The notes under the pieces: generated by a model
The model's input: only the letters and a program-made list of their open reading frames with translations
Databases searched by the model: none
What the model was told of the DNA's origin: nothing
Program-made: the position numbers and the translations under genes
Assembly (NCBI RefSeq): GCF_036588685.1
Contig: NC_086386.1
Span: 31,053,883-31,117,882, forward strand
Length of the DNA stretch: 64,000 nt
DNA from: Mytilus trossulus
Lineage: Eukaryota; Mollusca; Bivalvia; Mytilida; Mytilidae
Direction of reading: 5' to 3'
Shown: positions 38,080 to 51,131 of the stretch, one piece after another
Layout of the letters: each line of letters begins with the position of its first letter
How positions within the stretch are numbered: the stretch's first letter is position 1

Positions 38080-38280
38080 GTTAACAGTGGTTGTCATTGG
38101 TTCATGTGGATTTTGTCTGTCATATTTGGTTTTCGTAAATTGTTTTGAATTAGGCCGTCAGCTTTCTCAATTGAATTGTTGCATATTTTTTTATGTTTAG
38201 TCCTTTCATAGGCGACTATACGGTACAGGGTTTCCTCATATTTGAAGGCCGTACGATTGCCAATAATTGCTTACACTCTC
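38080..38280 (+). repeat. Dispersed repeat fragment
   Basis: 'agtggttgtcattggttcatgtg...aggccgtcagctttctcaattgaattg...gaaggccgtacg' is the reverse orientation of the family at 42385 and 49770. It is decayed. Confidence 0.6.
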
Positions 38281-38504
38281 TTCTTTTGACATTTTGAACA
38301 TTCGATTGATAATTGTTTTATTGTCAATCATATTACAGTGTAAACTGTTATCAAAACATAATTGGTCGAATGAGGAATGATAAGAAATATAGCTATATAA
38401 ATTCTTAGCAAACAAAAACTCATTTTGTGAAAAATAAATAAAGATATAACATAAGGAAGACGTCAATATGACAAGCGAACAAAATAATGTTGAAATGATG
38501 ACTG

Positions 38505-38710
38505 TTGTACAAGTGAGAGGTTTAAAACCAGATTCAATCCATCATTTTCTATATTTGAAAATGCCTGTAACATTAGTCAGGAATATGACATTGTTGTCAA
38601 TTCGTTTTATTTGCTATATCATTTGATTTTGCCATGTGATAAGGGACTTTCCGTTTTGAATTTTCATCGGAGTTCAGTATTGTTGTGATTTTACTTTTCA
38701 TTATGTTTGT
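38505..38710 (+). repeat. Dispersed repeat fragment
   Basis: 'ttaaaaccagattcaatccatcattttctatatttgaaaatgcctgtaac...gataagggactttccgttttgaattttcatcggagttcagtattgttgtgattttactttt' matches a familiar mussel repeat. It lies downstream of the TMEM272-like gene. Confidence 0.6.
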
Positions 38711-39154
38711 GTAGCAATTACAAATGGATAATTAGTTGACTAGAAAAATATTAAAAGAAATATAGTTAAACGTTTATTACTAAAAATATAAAATACTAAA
38801 ACGACACCCCTTTTCTTTTTTATATAAAAAATTCTTACATGCATAACGCTGGTGTCACCTGTAGGAGAGAACAATTGTAGTGTTATATCCCTGATTTGCT
38901 TGTGGAAAAGACAGGAAAGTAAAATTGAAATATTTGAATTCACTTATAAGAAGATTTCTATGTCTATCATTTTCTACTTATTTATATGTCTACTGTTAGA
39001 TTGGATTCCATCCTCTCTTAATGGTGCTGAAATACTGATTTTGACCTCTACTTCTTTGTGAATAATATCTCTCGTGTAATTCTAAAGCCATAAACGTGAT
39101 AAATGTAGTGTCACTAATCTATAGGAATGTCCACATATTATCATATAACGTTCC

Positions 39155-42100
39155 TCATACACCATATTTACTAGTAGGTGATCCATATGATGACATTTTA
39201 GCACTACAGCATAACATTGATATACAACATCCACAGCAGAGGAGAAAAAAGAGTCCCATAATTATGTATGTACCAGTAATTAACCAAAAGGAGAAATAAA
39301 ATAATGTTGGTTGACAGTATTCTTCACTCAATTCATCTGTAGAGAACTTTTTATACGTCGAATAAACCCAGACATTTCCTGCAAAATAAAATATAAATAA
39401 CCAAATAAAAATGATTTGAATAGAAGTTGTTATTTATTGTAGAATTCCATACATTGCTTAAAAAAAAAAAATAACCAATTAAACATATTCTCAAGCAAGG
39501 TTGAAATAATTATGATGTATACACCCAGATTTGACCTGAAAACAATATAATCAATCAATATTCATGTAGAAGATGCTTACCATTACCTCATAGAGTGTCA
39601 TTCTCAAAATCACAAATCATTTTTGTAAATAATCTAACACAAATGAATGCAAAAATTGATATTGAAATTGAACAAAAGTGTATAGAAACCATATTATTTT
39701 CTATTCAGTGTAATGTTTTCTGTCATAAGACACCAGCAATAACAGGTTTTTTTTCACCGGAAGAAGCAAATTATCTCAAGCATTGTATTGCAAATATATA
39801 TATAAAAAAACGTATGTACTTATAAAAAAAACCATATGTATATAACAATTATACTTAGTTTGCTTTAGTTGACTGATAACACAAATCAATATTACAGTGA
39901 CTTGACTGCTAGAGTTGAAAGGGCAGTTAGTACTGTTTATATTTGATTTATTTAAAGAATGTTCCTTTGGGTAAATTTCGGCAATGTACTCAGAAAAGCC
40001 TTGGCTATCTAACGAAAAAGTATCAAGAAAGTAAGGGTATGTATTGTTGAATTTATCAATTAAACAAAATTTAGACGGACGGAGTTTGGTCATTAACTCT
40101 GATTGATAATATTACAAGAACATTTTGTTTGTTATTATATATGTATATAGTAGTAGGGAGGAAACTTATTAGAAGTTGTAATCCATACGTCTAATCCTAT
40201 TACATGAATACTCATTCAATGGTGATCATTTTGCCGTCATTAAAAAAAAATGCATTTGTTCCATTCTATTGTTCCAAATATATCTTTCCTTTTCAATTGT
40301 TCGTTTAACAGTTGACAAATAAGTATTTTTTAAATTTGGTTTTAAAAGGTCCTTCTTAGTATATTAATTAATATTGTCCAAGGATAATTTGTTTTTAAAA
40401 TTTTTATACACTGTATAGTTTACATACTAGTATATAGATATGTTATACTTCAAACATACCTGCTATAAACCATGCAAACAGAAAACAACCAATGATACCA
40501 TCACATGCACTTTTAGGTTTGCTTTCTTCCTGCTCTCCTTCATTTTTCCTTGCTCTAAAATTGTCTACCAAACTCGACACAGCTTTCACAATGGAAAAAG
40601 CTCCAAATACGATGAGGTATATAGGAATATATTTCTGTTTTGGACAGTCATTTAGGTAAAGTCCTCCTAAATAGAAAAAAAGGAATCAAGATTTTGGATC
40701 CTTTTAGTTAATATTAAACTCTGTTTCCAAACCTTATGTAAAAACGATAACTTCCAGAATATAATTTTTGAAAATGGGGAATTGCCTGTTGCCTGGATAA
40801 TTGGGGTAGATTTATAACTGAAGTGTTCTAGTAGTTTGTTTTGTGATTTATACCTGGAATTATCATAAAAGATTTTTAAATCAAAGAAATATCGGTCTCT
40901 GCTAAACGTAAACAATTAAATCGAAATCGGTGATTATAAGATTCGAATGTCATTGCAACCCTATGATGATTACTGCTTCGCTTATATACAATGAATATCA
41001 ATCAAGAAGAAAATTCGGTCGTCCATCACGAGATTAAGTATTGAATGTGTATGGCATATAAGGAATATATACTTGAAAAACACTATTGACCTTGAAAGAC
41101 ACATTTCACTACTGTCTTGGAAAGTCTCCATATCGATATCCGGTAGTTTAGAAAAGACAAAAAATAACCAAAGTAGATATTTAAACCATTAAGCATTTTG
41201 AATATCTAGTGTTTCTGCTCTTTGCATGAGAGTTACAATTCTTCTTTTTCTACAATTATTGACATTTTTGTCAGACAACAAAATGACAAGTTACCTATTA
41301 CTATGGCTGCTACTGGCACTGCTAAGGACACAACTAATAATACTGTGGCAATCACTGAAACAAAAAAATAATCAATTGACATGTGAATTTTAATTTATCT
41401 ATAGAAAATGCAACGAAATAGTAAATCTTACAAATACATTACATATCAGACACAATAAAAAAAAAAAACAAGGGAAAAAAGAAAATGTTTACCTTTTTTC
41501 ATAAAAAAGCTAATTTGGTATAATTCTTACGCAATCTACCATGCAACTTTGTACAATTGGTTAGATAGCCTTGAGGCAGTATGCTTATTGGAAACAAAAG
41601 GGTTGCTTCCTAAAAATGTTGAATCAAAGATTAATTAAACGTCTTCACTGCGTCTGATGCATATTATTTGACATATGAACAACTTTGCTTGAGGGAGGAG
41701 AAACTGTAGTTGAAAAAATAAATCAAAGTAAATAATCATTATAGTAGAAAATACTCGGAATAGATTACCTTAGCTGTATTTGGCAAAATGTTTAGAATTT
41801 TTTGGTCCTCAATGCTCTGCAACTTCGTACTTTATTTTGCCTTTTATAACATTTTTGATTCGAGCGTCAGTGATGAGTCTTTTGAGGACGAAACCATGTC
41901 TGGTGTACTTAAATTTTATTCCTTGTATCTATGACGAGTTTACTAGTATATTGACCAAGCAATTATCCCTTCTTGATTCTTGATCGTCAGTGACTAACAG
42001 TCTACGAATAGTGTTGATGAAATTCATAATATTGTTTCTATGCTGTCAGTTTCTTAAAATAAGGAAATGGGGTTAATAAGTGGGATAAAACATTGATCAA

Positions 42101-43277
42101 TGAAAAGTTTAATGTATTCTAAAATTGCAGTAATAAAAAAAGTTATGAATACAAATACAATGATCAAGAATATGTCGCTTTTACTTGGCAACCAATATTG
42201 AATCTTTATGTAAAATCTAAGAATGTCTTTGGATTTGTTTCACAAGAGATGCATAAGAGTAACATAAATATGAAAGTTATTATTACTTAAATAGTGATAA
42301 ATCAACGAAACAATGACTTGTACAATTCAACCCTTTTAATCATCTATTCACAATAATCTCATCAAGGGACTGTCCAACCAGTTAAATATAAAAAAAAATA
42401 AGATGTGGTATGATTGCCAATGAGATAACTATCCACAAAAGACCAAAATGACACAGACATTAACAACTATAGGTCACCGTACGGCCTTCAACAATGAGCA
42501 AAGCCCATACCGGCATATTAAGCATATTTTGCGACCTTGTGCATATAATGGAAAAAAACCATACTACCAATACGTAACTTTATTGCGTAATGAAAGTTCT
42601 TTAATACAATAGCAAAAAGCTGCATCATAAATGTAGTATTTTTCACATAAATAATTGGTGAAAATTAAAACAACAAAAATACCGAACTCTGGGGAAAATT
42701 CAATACTGAAAGTTTCTAATCAAATGGCAGAATCAAAAGCTCAAACGTATCAAACGAATGGATTCCTAAATTGGTATAGGTATTTTCTTATGTAGAAAAT
42801 TGTGGATTAAGCCTTAATAAGAAATAAAGGAAACCGTAGTATACCGCTGTTCAAAACTCATAAGTCCATGGACAAAAAAAAAACGGGGTAACAAACTAAA
42901 ACCGAGGGAAACGCATTAAATATAAGAGGAGAACAACGACACAACACTGAAATGTAAGACACACAGAAACGTACCAAGCATCAGACAAAATCCCACGAGA
43001 ATAACAAATATAACATCAAAACCAAATACCGGTACATGAACTTGGGATAGACAAGTACCGTGCCACGTCTTATCTTAGTATATCAAAAATAAGAGAAAAC
43101 AAACGACGCAACGTTATTTTGAAAGTCTCAAATTATCGTTAACCAATAATTATACTACTTACCGGAGTTACACACAATTCCTATTGATTTTCGGGCGAAA
43201 TCAACATTTCCATCAGACGTTACCTTTGCCTGAGCTATTTTACCAAATAAGGAGTCATATGATGGCGGTTGGTCCAT
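39155..43277 (-). CDS. TMEM272-like four-helix membrane protein, 4 coding exons
   Basis: Exons (minus strand): 43163-43277, 41295-41354, 40460-40666, 39155-39378. Phases join without gaps and code for 201 residues. The start MDQPPSYDSLFGKI is typical of invertebrate proteins annotated as transmembrane protein 272-like. A first helix (VIATVLLVVSLAVPVAAIVI) follows, then the family signature GGLYLNDCPKQKYIPIYLIV with a second helix, a charged cytoplasmic-type loop (RARKNEGEQEESKPK), a third helix ending CFLFAWFIAGNVWVYSTY, and a fourth (FYFSFWLITGTYIIMGLFFLL) followed by a cysteine cluster (CCGCCISMLCC) that may be palmitoylated. The function of the family is unknown, and a role at a membrane is all that can be said. 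The start is set by the conserved PPSYDSL opening. A TTTCCAG acceptor about 35 bases upstream of the ATG implies a separate 5' UTR exon. Confidence 0.85.
41790..41990 (+). repeat. Dispersed repeat in TMEM272-like intron 1
   Basis: 'tttggtcctcaatgctctgcaacttcgtactttattttgcc...gattcgagcgtcagtgatgagtcttttgaggacgaaac...tatctatgacgagttta' is repeated at 49070-49240 and is a known type of mussel dispersed repeat. Confidence 0.65.
42385..42515 (+). repeat. Dispersed repeat ('agatgtggtatgattgcc' family)
   Basis: 'agatgtggtatgattgccaatgagataactatccacaaaagacc...aacaactataggtcaccgtacggcc' is a very common mussel repeat. It lies in TMEM272-like intron 1, and a longer copy is at 49770-50215. Confidence 0.75.
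42833..43067 (-). repeat. Dispersed repeat, inverted partner of 36824-37062
   Basis: Reverse-complement copy of the family at 36824-37062, lying just inside the first coding exon of the TMEM272-like gene (in intron 1). Confidence 0.75.
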
Positions 43278-43319
43278 TTTCTAATGTCCGCGATGAGATG
43301 AGATCAAAAGCTGGAAAGG

Positions 43320-44056
43320 AGAATAAACTAATTATCTTTATCTATATTATATATAAATTCATTATTTACATTTATTGTATATCATGGTACTTAACTTTAT
43401 CGAATGAAATGTTTGACACAGTATTTAAATACAAGAGAGATATGTAGCTTATCTAAATCTGCTGACACCACGCACCCCACAGATTTTACTGAACATTCAA
43501 CATTCTACAACTAAATTGGAATCTCTTGGATACTGTTTACTACTTTATATATATTTTCTATTGATTAAAAAGAAAGACTCATTTTTTTATTTTTTTTCAT
43601 TTTTTTATGTTTTATTTTTCCAATGTTTCACAATGCAGTTGAAAGTAGATGTAACGCTATATCCATCAACGAACATATGTCAAAGTAGTTGAGACGGTAA
43701 TTCGGGTATTAGCGATTTGTGATAATTATTTTATGTGTAAATATGTCTTGTCAAACCTTTGGTTTCCTATATGCAATTGTAACTTTCAGGTTGAAATTTG
43801 TAGGTTTGAAGTATTAAAGTGTTTGTTTTATTTAAATCAAAACTTATATTAACACAAAGGTTAAAACCTTGACTTTTAACAAATCTCGACTATAAAATCT
43901 CGTTCCATAATTATTTGATTTTATCTCAGGTGCCCTGCCCTTATTTCTGGTAAGTCGATCCTGATAATCGTTCACGAAATGCAAAACCTGGTAGTACAAG
44001 GTATCAAAGGTAATAAATCTAAGTTTCTATTAACAATAAGAAGCCAAATCAGTTAT
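43320..44056. other. Upstream of TMEM272-like gene, nothing recognised
   Basis: AT-rich sequence that should hold the 5' UTR exon and promoter of the TMEM272-like gene. I could not place them. No other gene is visible. Confidence 0.35.
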
Positions 44057-44216
44057 AGATAATGCATATTTTAAGGTTTTTCTTGTCGTAGAACACACCG
44101 AGGGGTGTCAGGATTGATCAAATGAAAGACCGACCGGAGGGAGGTCTTTCTTTGAACAATCCTGACACCCCGAGGTGTGTTCTACGACAAGAGAAACCTT
44201 AAAATATGCATTATCT
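44057..44216. repeat. 160-bp near-perfect palindrome
   Basis: 'agataatgcatattttaagg' is mirrored by 'ccttaaaatatgcattatct'. The arms include 'cttgtcgtagaacacacc' and 'gggtgtcaggattg', with a GC-rich centre (44130-44150, 'gaccgaccggaggga'). It is a fold-back MITE of the same size class as the palindrome at 12702-12864 but with a different sequence. Confidence 0.8.
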
Positions 44217-45200
44217 GACTTATATACCGTCAAAAAATATTAATTTTATAAAAATTTGTAAAATTTAGTATCCTTTTTTACCGACAACACTAAAGTGAGA
44301 TATTCCTTTCTTATGCGTTCAGGTTTTAATACGCCCTGCAGCTCATTTAAAATGTGAAATAAAACTCACTAAATAATTTAGATATAAAACTTTTAAAAAC
44401 TGTTATCCATACACAATAAAAATATTACTGTAACTGCATGAAGTAAGACACACGTATTGTTACCATCCGATAACGGTGTATGATAAATACTAGACACATT
44501 GTAAGTTATTTATTGTACCACTTAGCTTATGGAAAAGGGGGAGGGGGTATGTTTTTTTTTTTATATTTGTTATGTTATTTCTATCGCGGAAAAGTTGTTA
44601 TTTATTTAACCATTTACTTGAATCGAATGAATTCAGAAAAATTGTCTTTTGAATAGCAATATATTTTATTAAAAGATAATCAGGATAAAATTATATACCT
44701 TCCGCACCCGACCCTTTCGTGAGTTACGTTAATGTTACTCAATAGATTCTAAGATTATTTAATTAGTTGATCATTTGATAGAGTAAAAGGTATACATAAA
44801 TTTTAAAAAGTTAAGAATTGACACGAAGACGAATATAAATACATGTAGGTCCTATTCAGTGTGTATCGTTCTGAACATGCATGGAATAGTTGCCACTGGA
44901 CGTTAAGCAAGCAACCAAAAATCAATCAACCGATTCAGTTTGACTCAATAAGATTTTCAAAATCTTACACACGAAAATGTTAAATCTGGATTTATTTTAT
45001 GAAAGTCTACATTAAAATTCATATAGCGATAAATCAACAAAACTTCACGTTATTTGTTTCTAAAATTAAATTGCGGGTCTACAATGACGTTTTTTTTTAC
45101 ATCTATCATCAGTTGAACTTTAGAAAATAAATTTCCAAATCGGCAACAAAAAACTATTAGACGAATAAAATTTTGAAGTAAATCATAGATTGCTTGTTTA
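44217..45200. other. Intergenic, only a repeat fragment
   Basis: No gene is visible. A 3'-end fragment of the 'ccactggacgttaagca' dispersed repeat lies at 44865-44935. Confidence 0.4.
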
Positions 45201-45206
45201 TCAAGG

Positions 45207-45240
45207 AAAATAATGACCTTACACAGGTCATTATTTTATG
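45207..45240. other. Short hairpin
   Basis: 'aaaataatgacc' and 'ggtcattatttt' form a 12-bp stem around 'ttacaca'. The function is unknown. The arms also form a TGACCT-N5-AGGTCA everted pair. Confidence 0.4.
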
Positions 45241-47302
45241 CCTTGGAGCATATACCATTGAAAAATGGTATCGTCCGGGTTGATTCTGAAAAAGAATGAC
45301 CTGACGTTCTGAAAGAAAATAACTCCATATAGGTATATAAGGTTAAGGATACACCTGTATTGAGAGGATAATAAGTGAAATTTTATCTAATACGACATTT
45401 ATTCTAATCTAACATAATCAATTACTGATATTAACGAAATACATTATAAGTGTAATTCACTAATTACGGAACGGCCAATACTTTTGGTGAATTACAAAAC
45501 AGGAAAGGTGGCAATGGCTAACGAGATTGAATCTAAATAAGCACCAAATGGCATTCATGAACCGTCAGTGAAAGATAGAGTGACCATTCTGTGGCCAGAC
45601 GATAAAACGAGCAGTTGGTGAATTACAGACAATACCGTGACCAGATGATAAAACCATCAGTCGTAGTAATACAGACAAAACATTGACAAGATAAAAAAAA
45701 TCCTTATTAAAAACCGGGCAAGACCTCAAGTTGTCCACACACGTGGCTTATAGTCAGTCTTTTATTGAAATTAATTACAATCAGCAATGAATTCATCGTG
45801 TGATCGAGATATATGTAGAAACAACACGGTCATTATAAAGTAAAAAGTACACAAAATAATATATAGTCAAACTGGAAAAGCAGTACAAACTCTAGGTTTA
45901 CAAAAGGGATTAAGACTCTAATTATGGAAGTATAACTTGTAGTACATATACAGAACATACCTTACATTTAACAAATTTTAAACGTATACACAATCAAAAG
46001 TGTTATATAATTAATATGGGTTTCGATAACATTTCATCTGACAAATAAACAATATAAATTGTACGTCTTTTATCTCGTGAAAGTAAAATGAAAACCAAAT
46101 GACAGTAGTTATTATAATTCACGGCATGGTTCCGGCGACGGAACTTGATTATATAATTACTCAAAGAAATAGATGTTATAGATGACCTTACAGAATTAGC
46201 TTACATTCAATCTTCCCTAAAATTTAACATAAGTATTTACCTATTTATGTACGAAAGTAAATATTTATACAGATTTTCAGCAAACAAATGATCGAAATAT
46301 TTGACATATTCATATTCATATGAATGGAAGGATTAAATTATCGATTAACCAATCAAGTTAAACTTTAAAGTGAAGGAACGATTTTAGCAGGTTAAATGAA
46401 AGACACACAACAATACTTGACAATATATTAATGATTAAAAAGTTTACGATTTTATCATTTCCTTTGTTTTAATAGTACAACAAATGCACAAACTAAATAA
46501 TGCAATACTGATGTTTTATACATCCTTGCGGTAAAATTTCTGAATTTGCGTGTTGCTGGTGAACGTTTTTGTCTGTCAACCGTTGCTTTGATAATTTTTT
46601 TTTGAAAGAATATGAAAAAAGTTAGGGAATTATACAAAGTCGAGTAAAACAGAGACAATTACAAAGGCAGGTTACGAAAAAAGACGCAAGCGAGTTAAAT
46701 CAAAACCAACAGAGCATTGTACTGACAAACCCCCCAAAATTATGCATTAAAACGAATCGTTGAAACGAAAAAAAAAATAGATAACACATGAACCATGTCC
46801 TGTTTTGTAAGAATAAACATGTTATGAAACTAAGTTTAAAGTCCAATCAATAGGATTGCTATTAATTTTTTTCTATAAACAACCCAACTATAGACAGAAA
46901 TTATTACAAACAAGTAACATACAAAAGTGAATAATTATTACAATACTATTTGACAACATGCGTTCTGTATACAGTTATCATAGTGATACATATACATGTT
47001 GAAAATATGCCTTACAGTCCTACATGTATATAATGGCCTTTGGATAAAATAGTAGTGCATATCAACTTTTCGTTCTAGGATATAAAATTTTACGAAACTT
47101 CATACTGATGGTAAAAGTGGCATAGTTTAGGTCACAAAGGGAGTTCATATGAAAAATTGCATTTTCTATATTTACTGAATTGCAACCCGATAAATGTCAT
47201 GATACCATGAAATTCATCCTCCACATCTTTATGACATAAGGAACATATTCTATACTTAAGAAACGCAACACTCATTTTGTAGATTATTTTTCCAAATCAT
47301 GT

Positions 47303-48005
47303 TTGATCCTCATACACCTACTATTCATTATTATCACAATTCTTTCTCTTTCGGAAAAGTCAACATCTGACTTACCTATGGTTATTAAACATACCGAGTT
47401 TTTGAGATTGCACGAACCCTTGGCTATACTGAAATTGGTTAGAAAATGTTGCATCACCATATTGCAAAGGCTGAGGAATAAAAAACTGAATCAACCCATT
47501 ACAAACTGCAAACAGGAAAACGTGAACGTGCTGCAACCAGACAATTGGACGTCAGAAACTCGTCTTACTGTCCTTTGATAATGATACCGGTAGAAGGGAT
47601 TTGTTGAAGACCAACCATGCAACATCAATAGAATTTGTTTGCTCAACGTCATTTGCGAGACAGACCTACGACCGCAACGTCAACTGAAAATAAAATTGCT
47701 GAATGCAAGTTTGCACAGATTTATGCCATAAATGTTTCCCGTTAACTAAACTGCCGAATAATTGACTGCAGAAAAACATTTGAAGCCTTACAGTTTCAAT
47801 CGCATAATTGCCTAAACCCATTGTAATGGGTGGAACAACGGAAAAATCAGAAGTTGAAAAACAGAACCCAAAAGGTGTAGAACAAAACTGGTTGACCTTT
47901 CTGATAATCATTTTGGCACTTGTTAGAGGCGGTTCTGACGGTAGCACATTCGTTGAAAATGAAGTAATCAATTTAACTTTCGACCTGTCAGTTTTCTTTT
48001 CATAA
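47303..48005. other. Unassigned open frames
   Basis: Two + strand frames (47303-47578 with a hydrophobic start; 47808-48005) and an opposing frame (47666-47971) occur in a locally more CG-containing block. I recognise no family in any of them. They could be remains of an old mobile element. Confidence 0.15.
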
Positions 48006-49069
48006 GTTTGTTTACAAAAAAAATGAATATTTGAAAAAGGGAATTACAAAGAATAATCAAGTTCATTATTTCCCTTACATTTTCTGTAGGTTTAAGGTTT
48101 TTTCCAATTAATCGAATTATTATTATTCAAGAGACAATTTTTCCTAAATGTAATGGAGTTTCATGGAGTTCATACAAGAGCTGAAAGTAATCGTTTTCAA
48201 AAAAGGTACATAGATTTTCACAAATATTAGAGTGAAATTCAATTAAGATAATAAATGTTTTAATTTTTGAAACAAACCCTTTGTTTAACTACTTGTCAAT
48301 TTTACAAAACATTATATGAAAAACCTCTTTTTCATTTGAGTTTAAAATATTAAAACAAAACACTACAGAAGACTTTAGAGATTGTATGCCAACAGGGTAT
48401 ATTTCCGATTCAGATAATACAGCTGTATTTCCTGTCTGACATTAAGTAGATTTTGGAGTTTTATTGAAACATATTGAGATTCAAGAGATGTGTTGTTCTC
48501 CAAAATATTTGATGCGACCATATCTCAAGTACAATATAGTGATATTGGGTTGACACACAAGAACTAAAAAGGCGTCGTATTGGATCTTATCTGAATAAAG
48601 TATTTTTCTAATACAAAAATGCCTTTAAATCCTTTTTACGAAGGAGATTTACAGCAATAGTGAAATTCCTGATAACTTGAATGATATACATAAGGAGGTG
48701 TATTCCGTGCAACATTTAATAAATTAATTATTCAAAAATAAATTATCAAATTATATGTTAATTTATTGTTTTGACCAGTGTTCAAAGCTTTAAATAGGAT
48801 GGTAATTTCGGAACGGAACACACAATCAGTAAAAAAATACGAAGCAATCCTTGTATATCTATGACGAGTTTATTTAGATACACTGGGTATTGGTGAACTT
48901 TGTATACCCCGTGAGTATTACCAGTCCAGTAATCAGCAATTCTGAGTTAATATGAGCTATCAATGATAAAGTCATAATTATAAATAACAAAACTTTGAAA
49001 TTGTGGAAAACTAAGGCATTTCTACCTCAGGAAAAGCTTACCGTAGCCACATATATGTATATTTGGCAA

Positions 49070-49240
49070 CATGGTTAGGAATATTTGGTCTTCAATGCTC
49101 TTCAACGTCGTACTTTATTTGACCTTTTTAATTTATTTTGATTCGAGCGTCGATGATGAGTCTTTTGCAGACAAATAGCGCATCTGGCGCATATACAAAA
49201 TTGCAATCTGGGTCTCTAGGATGGGTTTATTTGTACACGA
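49070..49240 (+). repeat. Dispersed repeat, second copy of the family at 41790
   Basis: 'tttggtcttcaatgctcttcaacgtcgtactttattt...gattcgagcgtcgatgatgagtcttttgcagac'. The family is identified by comparison with 41790-41990. Confidence 0.65.
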
Positions 49241-49769
49241 AACGCACGTCTGACGTACACAATTTCAATCATGGTATAAACGACAAATCTATTCATTGTA
49301 ATTAAATTTGCTTTAAAGTAAACACTGAATAAAAAAAATATTACAAAACCATATTCACAAGGAATCGCACATAACATTTCACAGCTCAAAAAATGAAAAT
49401 TATGCATTATAGAAGTTGATACATAAACTCAAATAGAATCAAATTGATGTTTTTAACACTGACCTTTTTTTTTCTGATTCTTGTGTGTAGGACAGTTTTC
49501 ATGAATGTATTGGATATTTTATTTTTGAATAACCTTAAAGTGTTATATGTACATGTGTTAAACACAATATATGAATATTGATATTTCTTATCGAAATTCC
49601 CACCTACAACTAAAACCAAATATTTAGATAACGGATGAACATTACATAATATTAAATTTCGGTCCAATTCATATAACGTATTGTTTATACGTGTAAACAA
49701 TTAACAAATAATTCTCTTGCCATACTTTTGATTATAATATCTTAATGAATTTGATGTGATAAATATAAA

Positions 49770-50215
49770 AAAGAAGATGTGTTATGATTGCCAATGAGAC
49801 AACTATCCACAAAAGACCAAAATGACACAAACATTAACAACTGTAGGTCATTGTACGGCTCAACAATGAGCAAAGCACATACCGCATAGTCAGCTATAAA
49901 AGGCCCCGATAAGACAATGTAAAACAATTCAAATGAAAAAACAAACGGCCTTTTTTATGTAAAAAATGAACGAAAAACCAATATGTAACTTAAACAAACG
50001 ACAACCACTGAATTACAGGCTCCTGACTTGGGACAGGCATATACATAAATAATATGGCGGAGTTAAACATGTTAGCGGGATCCCAACCCTCCCCTAACCT
50101 GGGACAGTGGTATAACAGTACAACATAAGAACGAACTATAAAAATCAGTTGAAAAAGGCTGAACTCATCAGATAGACAAAAAATAAAAGTGGAAGTGACC
50201 AAACCACGTTTTCAA
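49770..50215 (+). repeat. Dispersed repeat, long copy
   Basis: 'agatgtgttatgattgccaatgagacaactatcc...ggctcctgacttgggacaggc...ggcggagttaaacatgttagcgggatcccaaccctcccc'. A long copy of the family at 42385-42515. Confidence 0.75.
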
Positions 50216-51131
50216 ACTTCTTTTTTCGTCAGTCGATCACAACAGACGTTCACGAAGTGCAAAAGTATTAAAATGACTATTTATATTCAGAAGCTAAATC
50301 AGGTCAACGGAATATATGTATCAAGAGGATAAATCAAACATATAAATAATGCAGCATTTATTTTTGACCTAAACAATTAATTATTGATAGTTAAAGCACT
50401 GCTTACAGAGCTTCCAAAACCTTCAGTTACTACCAAAATACCAGCTGTGGTATTGGCTTTGAAGAGGTTTTTCAGTTAAAAAGACACCGAATGCCTATTA
50501 ACAAGAGTACACAGGCTTCTATTAACGTTTAATATTATGTTGTTATTCCTAAATATAAAGCTTTATACTGCAACTATCTTATAAACTTAAAATGATAAAA
50601 AAAAAAATTGGTCAAGGGCTTCAAAATCAAACTAAAAATAGATGTAGACCTTACACTCATTCAATACATTACATATAGTTGACCAAAAGCTTATACATGT
50701 AGTTTCTAAAAAAAACAGACATAATCACGAAAACTAGACATTGATCAATGAACCATAACAATGAGGTCAAGGTCAGATGAAACACGCCAGTTAGACATGA
50801 ACATCTAAAAATCCATCCTTTTAACAAATATAGTTGACCTATTACTTATACCATGGCCAGTAGGTAGGTTAAGAAAAACAGTCCAAAACACAAAAAACTT
50901 AAAACTGAGCAATGAACCCTGGTCATGGTCAAATAAAACCTGCGATACTGACATGTACATCATAAAATATTTCCATACACCAAATAAAGTTGACCTATAT
51001 ATTGTATATAGTCGTCATGCTTATGTTGAAATCTAATTCGCCTTTTCAGAATCTAAGTCTATTTATAAACTCATTATTCGTACACCAAAATGAAAATAAC
51101 GTTACGCCATTGGTTGAATTTATATGATTGT
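50216..51131. other. Intergenic, nothing recognised
   Basis: AT-rich, with no coding frame. It contains loosely repeated 'gttgacctat...atatagt' stretches (50640-51010) that look like a decayed tandem repeat. Confidence 0.4.

Larger units (their letters stand above)
45780..49700. repeat. Older paralogous copy of the PLE insertion site region
   Basis: 45820-46660 aligns by eye with 51240-51980 ('acacggtcatt', 'gttatataattaatatgggttttcga'-like, 'ttttatctcgtgaaag', 'aattactcaaagaaatagatgtta', 'tacgaaagtaaat', 'aaacaaatgatcga'). 48770-48840 and 49440-49680 align with 62580-62660 and 62950-63180. The match is clearly below that of the 0.9-kb direct repeats, so this duplication is older. No gene was recognised inside. 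Confidence 0.6.

Noticed and set aside
39595..40093. 76- and 105-codon frames between TMEM272-like exons 3 and 4
   Set aside because: They have no recognisable family, lie in an intron with good splice sites on either side and are most likely chance frames in AT-rich DNA.
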